In this document: positions 9,533-17,446 of the stretch, one piece after another
How the letters are laid out: every line of letters begins with the position of its first letter
How positions within the stretch are numbered: the first letter of the stretch is position 1
Assembly: GCA_035353855.1 (NCBI GenBank)
Contig: DAOQAK010000008.1
Span: 16,038 to 80,037 of the forward strand
Source: Bacteroidales bacterium
GTDB taxonomy: Bacteria > Bacteroidota > Bacteroidia > Bacteroidales > CG2-30-32-10
Length of the DNA stretch: 64,000 nucleotides
Direction: 5' to 3'
Translations under genes and position numbers: made by a program
Notes under the pieces: model-generated
Told to the model about the DNA's origin: nothing
Databases searched by the model: none
Seen by the model: the letters and a program-made list of their open reading frames with translations, nothing else

Positions 9533-9722
9533 TTTTAAAAACTTTTTGTGAAGGTAACTATTTCTATTTTTTTTTAACAAAATGGTTAACAAAAGAAATA
9601 CCAATGAAGCTATGAACGGTGAACAGGGAACAACAAACGATGAACACAATCTACCAACTAATAATTAATAGCTATTATCTACTAACAATGCCCGTAATTT
9701 TAACTTTATGATGATCAATTAT

Positions 9723-9820
9723 CATCTTGAACTTGTTGGAATATGGTATATTGAGCCTGTCCTTTATGTCATATTGAGCTTGTCTATAATTGTCATATTG
9801 AGCTTGTCGAAATATGGCTT
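9723..9820. repeat. Intergenic copies of the ATTGAGCTTGTC repeat
   Basis: In a 430-bp gap without genes, four imperfect copies of a ~25-nt word occur in a row. They begin near 9723 (CATCTTGAACTTGTTGGA), 9749 (TATTGAGCCTGTCC), 9767 (TGTCATATTGAGCTTGTC) and 9791 (TGTCATATTGAGCTTGTCGA). A diverged single copy (GTCAACCTGAGCTTGTTGAA) is at about 44931-44950. This is a dispersed REP-like word common between Bacteroidetes genes. Nothing else is visible between 9533 and 9912. Confidence 0.65.
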
Positions 9821-9912
9821 TTTAACTCTACCTGGCAGATATTATTTTATCGTTCAATAACACAACCGGTTGTTAAAATAAAAATAAATGTTTTTTGAAT
9901 ATAATAAGTTGT

Positions 9913-9920
9913 TAATTTTG
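9913..9920 (+). promoter_or_regulatory. -7 box of the PepSY-like/asparaginase operon
   Basis: TAATTTTG matches TAnnTTTG, with transcription starting near 9925 and an ATG at 9941. A TTTG at 9894-9897 is too close (15 bp) to be an ideal -33 box. Confidence 0.45.
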
Positions 9921-9940
9921 TGGTCTAAAATTTATTGTTT

Positions 9941-10438
9941 ATGAAAAGGTTAATAGTTTTATCTGCCGCTTTAATGTTGTCAACATTAAGTTTCTCTCAA
10001 AAGATTATCAAATCGGATGTTCCCGAAAGTATAAATAAAGCATTTGTTATGAAGTTCCCTAATGCTACTAATGAAAATTGGGAAAAGAAAGATACGCTTT
10101 ATGAAATCAGTTTTATGATCGAACAGTCAGCAACTGAAGCGGTATTCAATGATAAAGGTACATGGATGGAAACGGAATGGGAAATCCCTATGATATATAC
10201 TCCTAAAGCAATGAAAAATTATTTGGATACAGCTTATGCAGGATATAAGATCAACGAAATTGAAATAATGGAATATCCTAATGATGGTAAGCTTTATAAA
10301 GCCGAAATCTCAAAAAAGAAAGATTGTAAGAATGTTTATTTTTCTCTGAAAAGCGAATTTAAAAAAGTTGAAACTGCAGTATGTGAGAAAAAGAAAAAAT
10401 GTAAAAAACAAAAAACACCAGTTGATCCCAAATTATAA
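9941..10438 (+). CDS. Secreted PepSY-like small protein
   Basis: A 165-residue exported protein whose signal peptide ends after SLSFSQ. The body (residues ~25-145) has the pattern of PepSY-like or DUF2874-type Bacteroidetes periplasmic proteins: two beta-beta-alpha units with VPESINKAFVMKFPNATNENWEKKDTLYEI at the start. The tail is rich in Lys and Cys (KKKKCKKQK). The start at 9941 is preferred to a TTG two codons upstream because ATG opens a standard signal peptide. Its stop overlaps the next ATG by one base (TAATG), so it is translationally coupled to the isoaspartyl peptidase. Role unknown. Confidence 0.6.
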   Translation: MKRLIVLSAALMLSTLSFSQKIIKSDVPESINKAFVMKFPNATNENWEKKDTLYEISFMIEQSATEAVFNDKGTWMETEWEIPMIYTPKAMKNYLDTAYAGYKINEIEIMEYPNDGKLYKAEISKKKDCKNVYFSLKSEFKKVETAVCEKKKKCKKQKTPVDPKL

Positions 10439-11442
10439 TGAAATTATTATTTAGAATAATTTTCGGAATTTGTTTTTCCTTTTTAATATTTGATTGCGGT
10501 GCACAGGAAAAAACAGATTCTGTAATTACTTCCAGATATTTTATTGTTGTCCATGGTGGCGCGGGAAATATGACACCAAACAATCTTCCCGATAGTTTAT
10601 TATATAAGGAAAAACTTACCGAAGCATTAAAGAAAGCATCCGATACGCTTGCAAAAGGCGGTACCAGTCTTGATGCTGTTGAAGTGGCAATTCATGTTCT
10701 TGAGGATTCCCCATTGTTCAATGCAGGCAAAGGCGCAGTGTTTAATGACGAAGGAAAGAATGAACTGGATGCTTCCATTATGGATGGGAAAACCCTGAAA
10801 GCCGGAGCTGTAGCCGGAGTTACTACTGTCCGTAATCCAATCTCTGCTGCACGTGCCGTAATGGAAAAATCGAAACATGTGATGCTGATAGGTAAAGGCG
10901 CTGAAATGTTTGCAAAAGAACAAGGACTGGAAATTGTTGATCCCTCTTATTTCTTCGACCAGAAACGCTGGAATTTATATTTAAAATTAAAAGGCAAATC
11001 GGATATTAAAACAACAGGAGCCGATACTGCTCATGGAACCGTTGGAGTTGTTGCGCTTGATAAATACGGAAACCTGGCAGCAGGAACATCTACCGGTGGA
11101 CTTTCGAATAAAAAATACGGAAGGATTGGCGATTCGCCCATTATTGGAGCAGGAACTTATGCCAACAATAAAACCTGTGCTGTTTCTTGTACCGGGACAG
11201 GTGAATATTTTATCCGTAATGTGGTGGCTTACGATATGTCGGCATTGATGGAATATAAAGGCTATACAATACAGCAGGCAGCCGATCATATTATTCATGA
11301 AAAATTGCAATCACAGGGTGGCGATGGTGGACTTATAGCTCTTGATAAAAATGGCAACTACACCATGACCTTTAATACCGAAGGCATGTTCCGCGGCTAT
11401 GCAGATTCAAGCGGGGAAGTAAAGGTTTTGTTGTTTAAATAA
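10438..11442 (+). CDS. Exported isoaspartyl peptidase/L-asparaginase (Ntn hydrolase)
   Basis: A 334-residue plant-type asparaginase (threonine aspartase family, like EcAIII/IaaA). It cuts itself to free Thr201 in HGTVGVVALD, the catalytic nucleophile, and the GTSTGG segment follows at ~216-221. VVHGGAGN near residue 38 and NAGKGAVFN near 95 are further family signatures. Members hydrolyse isoaspartyl dipeptides and asparagine. Residues 1-23 form a signal peptide, so it acts in the periplasm or outside; Cys20 does not sit in a convincing lipobox. It is the second gene of a two-gene operon and ends 13 bp before the CRISPR relic upstream of cas12a. Confidence 0.92.
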   Translation: MKLLFRIIFGICFSFLIFDCGAQEKTDSVITSRYFIVVHGGAGNMTPNNLPDSLLYKEKLTEALKKASDTLAKGGTSLDAVEVAIHVLEDSPLFNAGKGAVFNDEGKNELDASIMDGKTLKAGAVAGVTTVRNPISAARAVMEKSKHVMLIGKGAEMFAKEQGLEIVDPSYFFDQKRWNLYLKLKGKSDIKTTGADTAHGTVGVVALDKYGNLAAGTSTGGLSNKKYGRIGDSPIIGAGTYANNKTCAVSCTGTGEYFIRNVVAYDMSALMEYKGYTIQQAADHIIHEKLQSQGGDGGLIALDKNGNYTMTFNTEGMFRGYADSSGEVKVLLFK

Positions 11443-11455
11443 TTTATTCTTTTAT

Positions 11456-11523
11456 AAGTTTCTACTATTGTGGATGTATTTTGCCATCCGCATAAGTCCA
11501 TGGTTTAAAGCATTATTAAAATT
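11456..11523 (+). ncRNA. Degenerate repeat-spacer-half-repeat unit upstream of cas12a (CreR-like candidate)
   Basis: A one-spacer mini-array sits between the asparaginase stop and the cas12a ATG. Bases 11458-11475 copy the 3' crRNA handle of the array repeat except G for A in GTGGAT and G for A just before TTTCTAC. The UCUAC stem still pairs with GUGGA through one U-G wobble, and the UAUU loop is intact. Bases 11476-11502 form a 27-nt spacer-sized insert, the same length as array spacers. Bases 11503-11523 match the first 21 nt of the repeat exactly, after which the repeat decays. A processed RNA would have handle plus guide, like a crRNA. It may be a Cas-regulating RNA or an array remnant. 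Transcription is not shown by sequence. Confidence 0.65.
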
Positions 11524-11608
11524 ACTTCAAATAATTAAATACGGCAATTATACTTTGCTTATCTATTTTTCTTTTATTTTTATCGGAATATTTATAAAAA
11601 TTTTAACA

Positions 11609-14600
11609 ATGAAAAATTTAATTGATTTCACAGGATTATATTCACTATCAAAAACATTACGTTTTGAACTTATTCCACAAGGAAAAACTTTAGAGAATAT
11701 AGAGAAGAAAGGTCTTCTAAAACAAGATGAAGCCCGTGCCGAAAAATATAAAAAAGTAAAAAAGATAATTGATGAATATCACAAAGATTTTATTGAAAAA
11801 TCATTAAATACAATCAAACTCGAAGGATTGGAATATTATTATGATTTGTATTTAAAAACAAATAAAGAAGATAAGGAAATAAAGGAGTTTAGTAAGCAAA
11901 AAGAGCGTTTAAGAAAACAAATCGCCAATGCTTTTAAAGCGAATGAAAAGTTTAAAACACTTTTTCTAAAAGAACTTATAAAAGAAGATTTATTAAGCTT
12001 TGTAAGTAATGAAGAAGATAAAGCTGATATAAAAGAATTTAAAGACTTCACTACTTATTTCATTGGCTTTCACCAGAACAGGGAAAATATGTATGTTGCT
12101 GAAGAAAAAGCAACAGCCATAGCCTATCGTTTAATAAATGAAAATCTGCCCAAGTTCATTGATAATATTAAAATATTTGAGAAGATAAAAAATGAAGCAC
12201 CTGAGCTGATTAATCAGTTAAATCAGGTGTTAAGCGAAATGGAAGAAATAGTACAGGGTAAAACTTTAGAAGAAATTTTTTCTCTGAATTATTTTAATCA
12301 AACACTTACTCAAACCGGAATTGATTTATACAATATTGTTATAGGTGGCAGAACGCCTGAGGAAAATAAGACCAAAATAAAAGGATTAAACGAATATATC
12401 AATACTGATTTCAACCAAAAGCAAACAGATAAGAAGAAAAGGCAACCTAAATTTAAACAACTTTACAAACAAATATTAAGCGACAGGCATAGCGTGTCGT
12501 TTATGCCCGAATCTTTCGAGAACGATAATCAATTGCTTGAATCTATTGAAAATTTTTACACAAATGAATTGTTGCATTATTCTACCGAAGGTAAATCAAT
12601 AAGTATTCTCGAAGCCATTAAGAATGCTGTAGGCAACCTAAGTTCATTTAATTTATCAAAGATTTATTTACGAAATGATACATCTCTGACTGATATTTCT
12701 CAAAAAGTATTTGGCGATTGGGGTGTAATAAGTAAAGCATTGCAGGATTATTACGAAAAAACAAATCCTTTAAAACCAAAAGAAAAACAGGAAAAATACG
12801 AAGAACGAAAAGACAAATGGCTCAAACAGGATATTGATATTCAAACTCTGCAAACAGCCATTGACCATTATGAAAATGAAACCGTAAAAGAAAAAAATAA
12901 TGGGAATGTCATCAACGATTATTTTGCAAAGTTTGGAATGAATAATGAAAGCAAAATAGATTTATTGCAAAATGTTTATCAAAATTATAATATCATTAAA
13001 GATTTATTGAATACTCCTTTTCCTGAAAGCGAAAAACTTGGAAGTAATAAAGAGTTGGTAAACCTTATCAAAGCTTTTCTCGACAGCATAATGAATGTTA
13101 TTCATTTTGTTAAACCATTAAGTTTAAAAGATAGCGACAAAGAAAAAGATGAATCCTTTTACAGTTTGTATACAGGACTTTATGACCAATTAAATCATAC
13201 TATTTCGATTTATAACCAGGTGCGAAATTATCTTACTCAAAAACCATATAGTACTGAAAAATTTAAATTGAATTTTGAGAATTCCACTTTAATGGATGGT
13301 TGGGATTTAAACAAAGAAGCCGATAACACAACTATTATTTTACGAAAAGACAATCTGTTTTATATAGGTATAATGGATAAAAAGAACAATCATATTTTTA
13401 AGCATATACCCGAAATGATAGACTATGAACCGCATTACGAGAAAATTATTTATAAATATTTCCCCGATGCTTCTAAAATGATTCCTAAATGCAGCACTCA
13501 ATTAAAAACAGTTGTAAGTCATTTTGAATCTAATATAACGGATAAGATAATTGAAGGTAAAAGTTTTGATAGCGCTTTAAAAATAACAAAAAGGATATTT
13601 GAATTAAATAATTTTGTTTATGATGATATTTCAAAAACAATGGTTTTATCTGAGGATAATGAAAAAAGACCAAAAATGTTTCAGAAAAAATACCTGGAAA
13701 TATCAAAGGATATTGACGGATTTAAAGATGCATTAAAAGACTGGATAAACTTTTGTATTGATTTTTTAAATAAATATGAGAGTACTAAGCATTATTCTTT
13801 CAATTTTAAGAATAGCGAATTATATAATTCGCTTGATGAATTTTATGGAGATATCGATACTCAAACATACAAAATTACTTATAATAATATTCCTGTTTCA
13901 TTTATCGAAAGCCTTGTTAATGAAGGAAAGCTATACTTATTCCAAATTTACAATAAAGACTTTTCGCCATTCAGCAAGGGGAAACCTAACCTACACACGC
14001 TTTATTGGAAAATGCTTTTTGATGAGGAAAATTTAAATGATGTGGTTTATAAACTTAACGGGCAAGCCGAGGTTTTCTATCGCAAATCATCAATTAAAGA
14101 AAGCAACAAAGTAATTCATAACGCAAACGAAACTCTGACAAATAAAAATCCTGATAATGAAAAAGCAACAAGCAAATTCGATTATGATATAATTAAGGAT
14201 AAACGCTACACCCTTGATAAATTCCAGTTTCATGTTCCAATTACAATGAACTTTAAAGCCGATGGAATATTAAACATTAATCCTAAAGTTAACGAATTTC
14301 TTAAAAACAATCATGATGTAAACATCATTGGCATCGACCGTGGCGAAAGGCATTTGCTTTATTATACTTTGATAAATCAACAGGGCGAAATACTCGAACA
14401 GGATACTTTAAATATTATTGAAAACGAAAAACAAAAAGTTGATTATCATAATCTGCTTGATAAGAAAGAAGGAACAAGAGCCGAAGCCCGCAAGGACTGG
14501 GGAACAATTGAAACTATAAAAGAATTAAAAGAAGGTTATCTCTCGCAGGTAATTCATAAACTTACCACTTTAATGGTTAAGCATAATGCTATTATTGTAA

Positions 14601-15493
14601 TGGAAGATTTGAATATGGGCTTTATGCGTGGCAGGCAGAAAGTAGAAAAACAGGTTTATCAGAAGTTTGAAAAAATGCTTATTGACAAACTAAATTATCT
14701 TGTTGATAAAAGCAAAAAAGCCAATGAGTCAGGTGGCGTACTTCGTGCTTTACAGCTTGCAAATAAATTCGAAAGTTTTAAAAGCATGGGTAAACAAAAT
14801 GGTTTTATTTTTTATGTGCCTGCATGGAACACCAGTAAAATGGACCCTGTAACAGGCTTTGTTAATTTGTTTGATACCCGTTATGAGAATTTAGAAAAAG
14901 CAAAAGCCTTCTTTAATAAATTTAATTCTATATGCTATAATCAAACAAAAGACTATTTTGAATTTGAATTTAATTACGCTAATTATACTGCTAAAGCCGA
15001 AGGAACAAAAACAAACTGGATACTTTGCACGTATCAAAATCGTATTGAAACCTTCCGCAACACAGCTAAGAACAGCCAGTGGGATAACCGAGAAATTATA
15101 CTTACAAACGAGTTTGTTAAATTATTTGAACAACACGGTATTGATTATAAAAACAACAATGAGTTAAAAAGCGCTATAGTAATGCAAACAGAGAAAGCAT
15201 TTTTTGAACGCTTGCTTTATTTATTAAAACTCACTTTGCAAATGCGTAATAGTATTACAGGCACTGAAACAGATTACCTTATTTCGCCTGTTGCAAACGA
15301 TGAAGGAGAGTTTTACAATAGCCGTAATGCAAATAATAAATTACCTCAAAACGCCGATGCCAACGGGGCATATAATATTGCCCGCAAAGGATTGTGGTGT
15401 TTGCAACAAATAAACAAAACAGACGATTTAAAGAAAATAAAATTGGCAATCTCAAATAAAGAGTGGTTGCAGTTTGTGCAAAATAATAATTAA
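11609..15493 (+). CDS. cas12a: CRISPR-associated endonuclease Cas12a (Cpf1), type V-A effector
   Basis: A 1294-residue single-protein effector that processes pre-crRNA and cuts TTTV-flanked DNA. The N-terminus is the canonical FTGLYSLSKTLRFELIPQGKT. RuvC residues are intact: Asp910 in IGIDRGERHL, Glu999 in VMEDLNMGF and Asp1250 in NADANGAYN; the Nuc-domain Arg1213 lies in LQMRNS. The pre-crRNA-processing set is His837, Lys846 and Lys863, with Tyr867 where the Francisella enzyme has Phe (residue matching is from memory of FnCas12a). The open frame extends 47 codons upstream to 11468, but that part translates the CRISPR relic and a hydrophobic stretch absent from the family; the start is 11609. 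Length is usual for the family. Confidence 0.97.
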   Translation: MKNLIDFTGLYSLSKTLRFELIPQGKTLENIEKKGLLKQDEARAEKYKKVKKIIDEYHKDFIEKSLNTIKLEGLEYYYDLYLKTNKEDKEIKEFSKQKERLRKQIANAFKANEKFKTLFLKELIKEDLLSFVSNEEDKADIKEFKDFTTYFIGFHQNRENMYVAEEKATAIAYRLINENLPKFIDNIKIFEKIKNEAPELINQLNQVLSEMEEIVQGKTLEEIFSLNYFNQTLTQTGIDLYNIVIGGRTPEENKTKIKGLNEYINTDFNQKQTDKKKRQPKFKQLYKQILSDRHSVSFMPESFENDNQLLESIENFYTNELLHYSTEGKSISILEAIKNAVGNLSSFNLSKIYLRNDTSLTDISQKVFGDWGVISKALQDYYEKTNPLKPKEKQEKYEERKDKWLKQDIDIQTLQTAIDHYENETVKEKNNGNVINDYFAKFGMNNESKIDLLQNVYQNYNIIKDLLNTPFPESEKLGSNKELVNLIKAFLDSIMNVIHFVKPLSLKDSDKEKDESFYSLYTGLYDQLNHTISIYNQVRNYLTQKPYSTEKFKLNFENSTLMDGWDLNKEADNTTIILRKDNLFYIGIMDKKNNHIFKHIPEMIDYEPHYEKIIYKYFPDASKMIPKCSTQLKTVVSHFESNITDKIIEGKSFDSALKITKRIFELNNFVYDDISKTMVLSEDNEKRPKMFQKKYLEISKDIDGFKDALKDWINFCIDFLNKYESTKHYSFNFKNSELYNSLDEFYGDIDTQTYKITYNNIPVSFIESLVNEGKLYLFQIYNKDFSPFSKGKPNLHTLYWKMLFDEENLNDVVYKLNGQAEVFYRKSSIKESNKVIHNANETLTNKNPDNEKATSKFDYDIIKDKRYTLDKFQFHVPITMNFKADGILNINPKVNEFLKNNHDVNIIGIDRGERHLLYYTLINQQGEILEQDTLNIIENEKQKVDYHNLLDKKEGTRAEARKDWGTIETIKELKEGYLSQVIHKLTTLMVKHNAIIVMEDLNMGFMRGRQKVEKQVYQKFEKMLIDKLNYLVDKSKKANESGGVLRALQLANKFESFKSMGKQNGFIFYVPAWNTSKMDPVTGFVNLFDTRYENLEKAKAFFNKFNSICYNQTKDYFEFEFNYANYTAKAEGTKTNWILCTYQNRIETFRNTAKNSQWDNREIILTNEFVKLFEQHGIDYKNNNELKSAIVMQTEKAFFERLLYLLKLTLQMRNSITGTETDYLISPVANDEGEFYNSRNANNKLPQNADANGAYNIARKGLWCLQQINKTDDLKKIKLAISNKEWLQFVQNNN

Positions 15494-15618
15494 TAAATTC
15501 GCCTCTACGAGGCTTAATTTTAAGTTGTGCTTTGTCTTTTTACCATAATTACGCGCCTACGGCGCTGTATAACATAAAATAAGTTTTATGCTTTGCATGT
15601 TGAAATTGCAAAACTATG

Positions 15619-15844
15619 AAAGCCACATAGTGGCGATATTATGGTAAAAAAATAAACAAAGAAACACAAGTGCCGCCTGCCTTGCCGGTAGGCAGGTAAG
15701 TGCGACATTATAAAACAATACTTATGGCAAACACATACACACAACTCAATATGCACGTTGTCTTTGCTGTTAAAGGCAGAGAGAATTTATTAATGAACAC
15801 TTTTCGGGATGAATTGTTTAGATATATTTCAGGCATTTTAAAAA
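15619..15844 (+). repeat. Direct repeat, copy 1 (226 bp)
   Basis: This segment recurs exactly 350 bp downstream at 15969-16194 with one visible base change (A or G in the REP palindrome). It covers a REP, the CCTGCC hairpin and the first 40 codons of the transposase gene. The near-identity indicates a recent duplication. Confidence 0.85.
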
Positions 15845-15861
15845 GAATAAACAAAAAATAA
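15724..15861 (+). pseudogene. Truncated copy of the Y1 transposase gene (5' end only)
   Basis: The frame begins MANTYTQLNMHVVFAVKG, identical to the intact transposase for 40 codons. After GILK it runs into unrelated AT-rich sequence and stops at 15859-15861. The HVH metal site and catalytic Tyr are missing, so it is inactive. It arose by duplication of the 226-bp segment also present at 15969-16194. Confidence 0.85.
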
Positions 15862-15968
15862 TAAAAGCTTCGTAGAGGCGATATTTTGGTAAGAACAGGA
15901 AACAAAGAAAACAATACAAGCCTCGTAGAGGTGTAATTATGGTAAAAAGAATACTGAAATAAAATAGT

Positions 15969-16194
15969 AAAGCCACGTAGTGGCGATATTATGGTAAAAA
16001 AATAAACAAAGAAACACAAGTGCCGCCTGCCTTGCCGGTAGGCAGGTAAGTGCGACATTATAAAACAATACTTATGGCAAACACATACACACAACTCAAT
16101 ATGCACGTTGTCTTTGCTGTTAAAGGCAGAGAGAATTTATTAATGAACACTTTTCGGGATGAATTGTTTAGATATATTTCAGGCATTTTAAAAA
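15969..16194 (+). repeat. Direct repeat, copy 2 (226 bp), attached to the intact transposase
   Basis: This is the second copy of the duplicated segment, here continuing into the complete transposase gene that starts at 16074. Confidence 0.85.
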
Positions 16195-16535
16195 ATATTG
16201 AGCAATTTCCATTAGCAGTAAATGGTTATAAAGACCATGTCCATTTGTTTTTTGAATTGCAACCGACAAAATCACTATCGGATATTATAAGAGTGGTAAA
16301 ATCCAATTCATCAAAATGGATTAATGATAGTAAATTAATAAAAGGAAAGTTTTCATGGCAGGAAGGCTACGGCGGGTTTTCATATTCGCGCTCTCAAAGA
16401 AATAATGTTATTCAGTATATCGTAAATCAGGAAGAACATCATAGAAAGAAAACATTTCGGGAAGAATATTTAGAGTTATTAAAATTGTTTGAAATTGATT
16501 TCAATGAGCAGTATATTTTTGAGTTTTATGATTGA
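16074..16535 (+). CDS. tnpA: Y1 transposase, IS200/IS605 or REP-associated (RAYT) type
   Basis: A 153-residue HUH single-strand transposase. The metal-binding motif is His55-Val-His57 in KDHVHLFFEL and the nucleophile is Tyr115 in VIQYIVNQEEHH, so the active site is complete and the length matches TnpA. The surrounding family of CGCC/GGCG palindromes argues for the RAYT group, which mobilises REPs, rather than a classical IS with its own TnpB; no tnpB is present. An upstream in-frame GTG at 16050 is rejected because the protein family begins MANTYTQL. It sits inside the cas operon without breaking any cas gene. Confidence 0.92.
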   Translation: MANTYTQLNMHVVFAVKGRENLLMNTFRDELFRYISGILKNIEQFPLAVNGYKDHVHLFFELQPTKSLSDIIRVVKSNSSKWINDSKLIKGKFSWQEGYGGFSYSRSQRNNVIQYIVNQEEHHRKKTFREEYLELLKLFEIDFNEQYIFEFYD

Positions 16536-16558
16536 TATTTTTACGAAATAATAATGTC

Positions 16559-16865
16559 GCCTCTACGAGGCTTAATAAGGATTATTCTCTTTTGTTACCA
16601 TAATTGCGCGCCTACGGCGCTATATGTTATTAAAAGTATAGACTTATAAATAGTCATGTAGTAGTGATATTACGGCAAAAACAAAAAAATATAAGCCTCG
16701 TAGATACGATATTTTGGTAAGAACAGGAAACAAAGAAAACAATACAAGCCTCGTAGAGGTGTAATTATGGTAAAAAGAATACTGAAATAAAATAGTAAAG
16801 CCACATAGTGGCGGTATTATGGTAAAAACTAAGTACAAACAAAATATACTAAGCCACGTAGTGGC
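16559..16865. repeat. REP palindrome cluster, right side, up to the cas4 start
   Basis: Palindromes at 16559-16571 (GCCTCTACGAGGC), 16608-16620 (GCGCCTACGGCGC), 16748-16760, 16800-16812 (GCCACATAGTGGC) and 16853-16865 (GCCACGTAGTGGC), plus decayed copies near 16655 and 16695. The segment 16692-16812 is a second copy of 15864-15984, 828 bp away. The last palindrome ends 20 bp before the cas4 ATG, so the cas4 leader is REP-derived. No gene lies between 16536 and 16885. Confidence 0.8.
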
Positions 16866-16885
16866 GACATTATAAAATATAATAC

Positions 16886-17446
16886 ATGGAATCATACATC
16901 ACATTATCATTTCTAAACGATTTTATTTTTTGTCCGCGTTCCATTTATTTTCACCAGTTATATAGCGGGCTGAATTATGAGTTATATAAGCAAAAACCAC
17001 AGATAGCAGGTGAAGCAGCTCATAGTACTGTTGAGAATAAGAATTATAGTACACGAAAAGATATACTTCAGGATGTTGAAGTTTTTTCAGAAAAATATAA
17101 TATCTGCGGAAAAATTGATGTGTTCGATTGTAAAGCAGGAAAACTAATTGAAAGAAAACGGGAGGTAAAAACTATTTACGATGGTTATGTATTCCAGGTT
17201 TATGCACAATGTCATGCGCTAAGAGAAATGGGTTATACCGTGAATGAAATTATTATTCATGATATGGTTCATAATAAAAATTATCCTATTCCACTTCCCG
17301 AAAATGATAATGAAATGCAATCAAAATTTGAAAAATTAATTTCTGAAATAAATAATTTCAATATAAATGTAACTAATATTGAGGCAAATAAGTTAAAGTG
17401 TGAAAAATGTATTTATTCACAACTTTGTGATATTTCGCCATGTTAA
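16886..17446 (+). CDS. cas4: CRISPR adaptation exonuclease Cas4
   Basis: A 186-residue RecB-like nuclease with an iron-sulphur cluster, which trims prespacers and checks the PAM during spacer uptake. The cluster ligands are Cys16 (FIFCPRS) and Cys172, Cys175 and Cys181 (CEKCIYSQLC). Nuclease residues are His46, Asp78 (GKID), Glu89 and Lys91 (IERK) and Gln104 in FQVYAQ. All expected motifs are present. Its last 7 bp overlap cas1, so the two are translationally coupled. Its upstream leader is made of REP repeats. Confidence 0.95.
   Translation: MESYITLSFLNDFIFCPRSIYFHQLYSGLNYELYKQKPQIAGEAAHSTVENKNYSTRKDILQDVEVFSEKYNICGKIDVFDCKAGKLIERKREVKTIYDGYVFQVYAQCHALREMGYTVNEIIIHDMVHNKNYPIPLPENDNEMQSKFEKLISEINNFNINVTNIEANKLKCEKCIYSQLCDISPC

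Larger units (their letters stand above)
15501..15984. repeat. REP palindrome cluster, left side
   Basis: Short palindromes at 15501-15513 (GCCTCTACGAGGC), 15553-15565 (GCGCCTACGGCGC), 15622-15634 (GCCACATAGTGGC), 15867-15879 (GCTTCGTAGAGGC), 15920-15932 (GCCTCGTAGAGGT) and 15972-15984 (GCCACGTAGTGGC). The tails differ by side: ATATTATGGTAAAAA follows or precedes most copies. Two longer GC-rich hairpins (CCTGCC...GGCAGG) are at 15676-15696 and 16026-16046. Confidence 0.8.
15501..16865 (+). mobile_element. REP/RAYT element inserted between cas12a and cas4
   Basis: A 1.4-kb block made of a Y1 transposase gene, a truncated copy of its 5' end and at least eleven short palindromes of the CGCC-TAC-GGCG type. 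The whole block separates cas12a from cas4-cas1-cas2, genes that normally follow each other directly. The REP palindromes face opposite ways on the two sides, which is the usual layout around REP-associated tyrosine transposases. No IS target duplication is evident, and the boundaries are the outermost palindromes rather than defined ends. Confidence 0.7.

Noticed and set aside
11536..11541. Six-base match of the CreR-like guide (GTATTT) to the minus strand near the cas12a start
   Set aside because: Only six bases match and the adjacent bases are not a TTTV PAM, so it is expected by chance. I found no convincing target by eye.
11468..11608. Upstream in-frame start giving a 1341-aa Cas12a
   Set aside because: The 47 added residues are a translation of the degenerate CRISPR unit and an AT-rich stretch; the family begins at MKNLIDFTGLYSLSKTLRF, encoded from 11609.
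15708..16106. Minus-strand 132-codon frame over the REP cluster
   Set aside because: Built from repeated palindromes and the antisense of the transposase fragment.
16644..16895. Minus-strand 83-codon frame over the right REP cluster
   Set aside because: It is a translation of REP palindromes that share words with the left cluster, not a gene.
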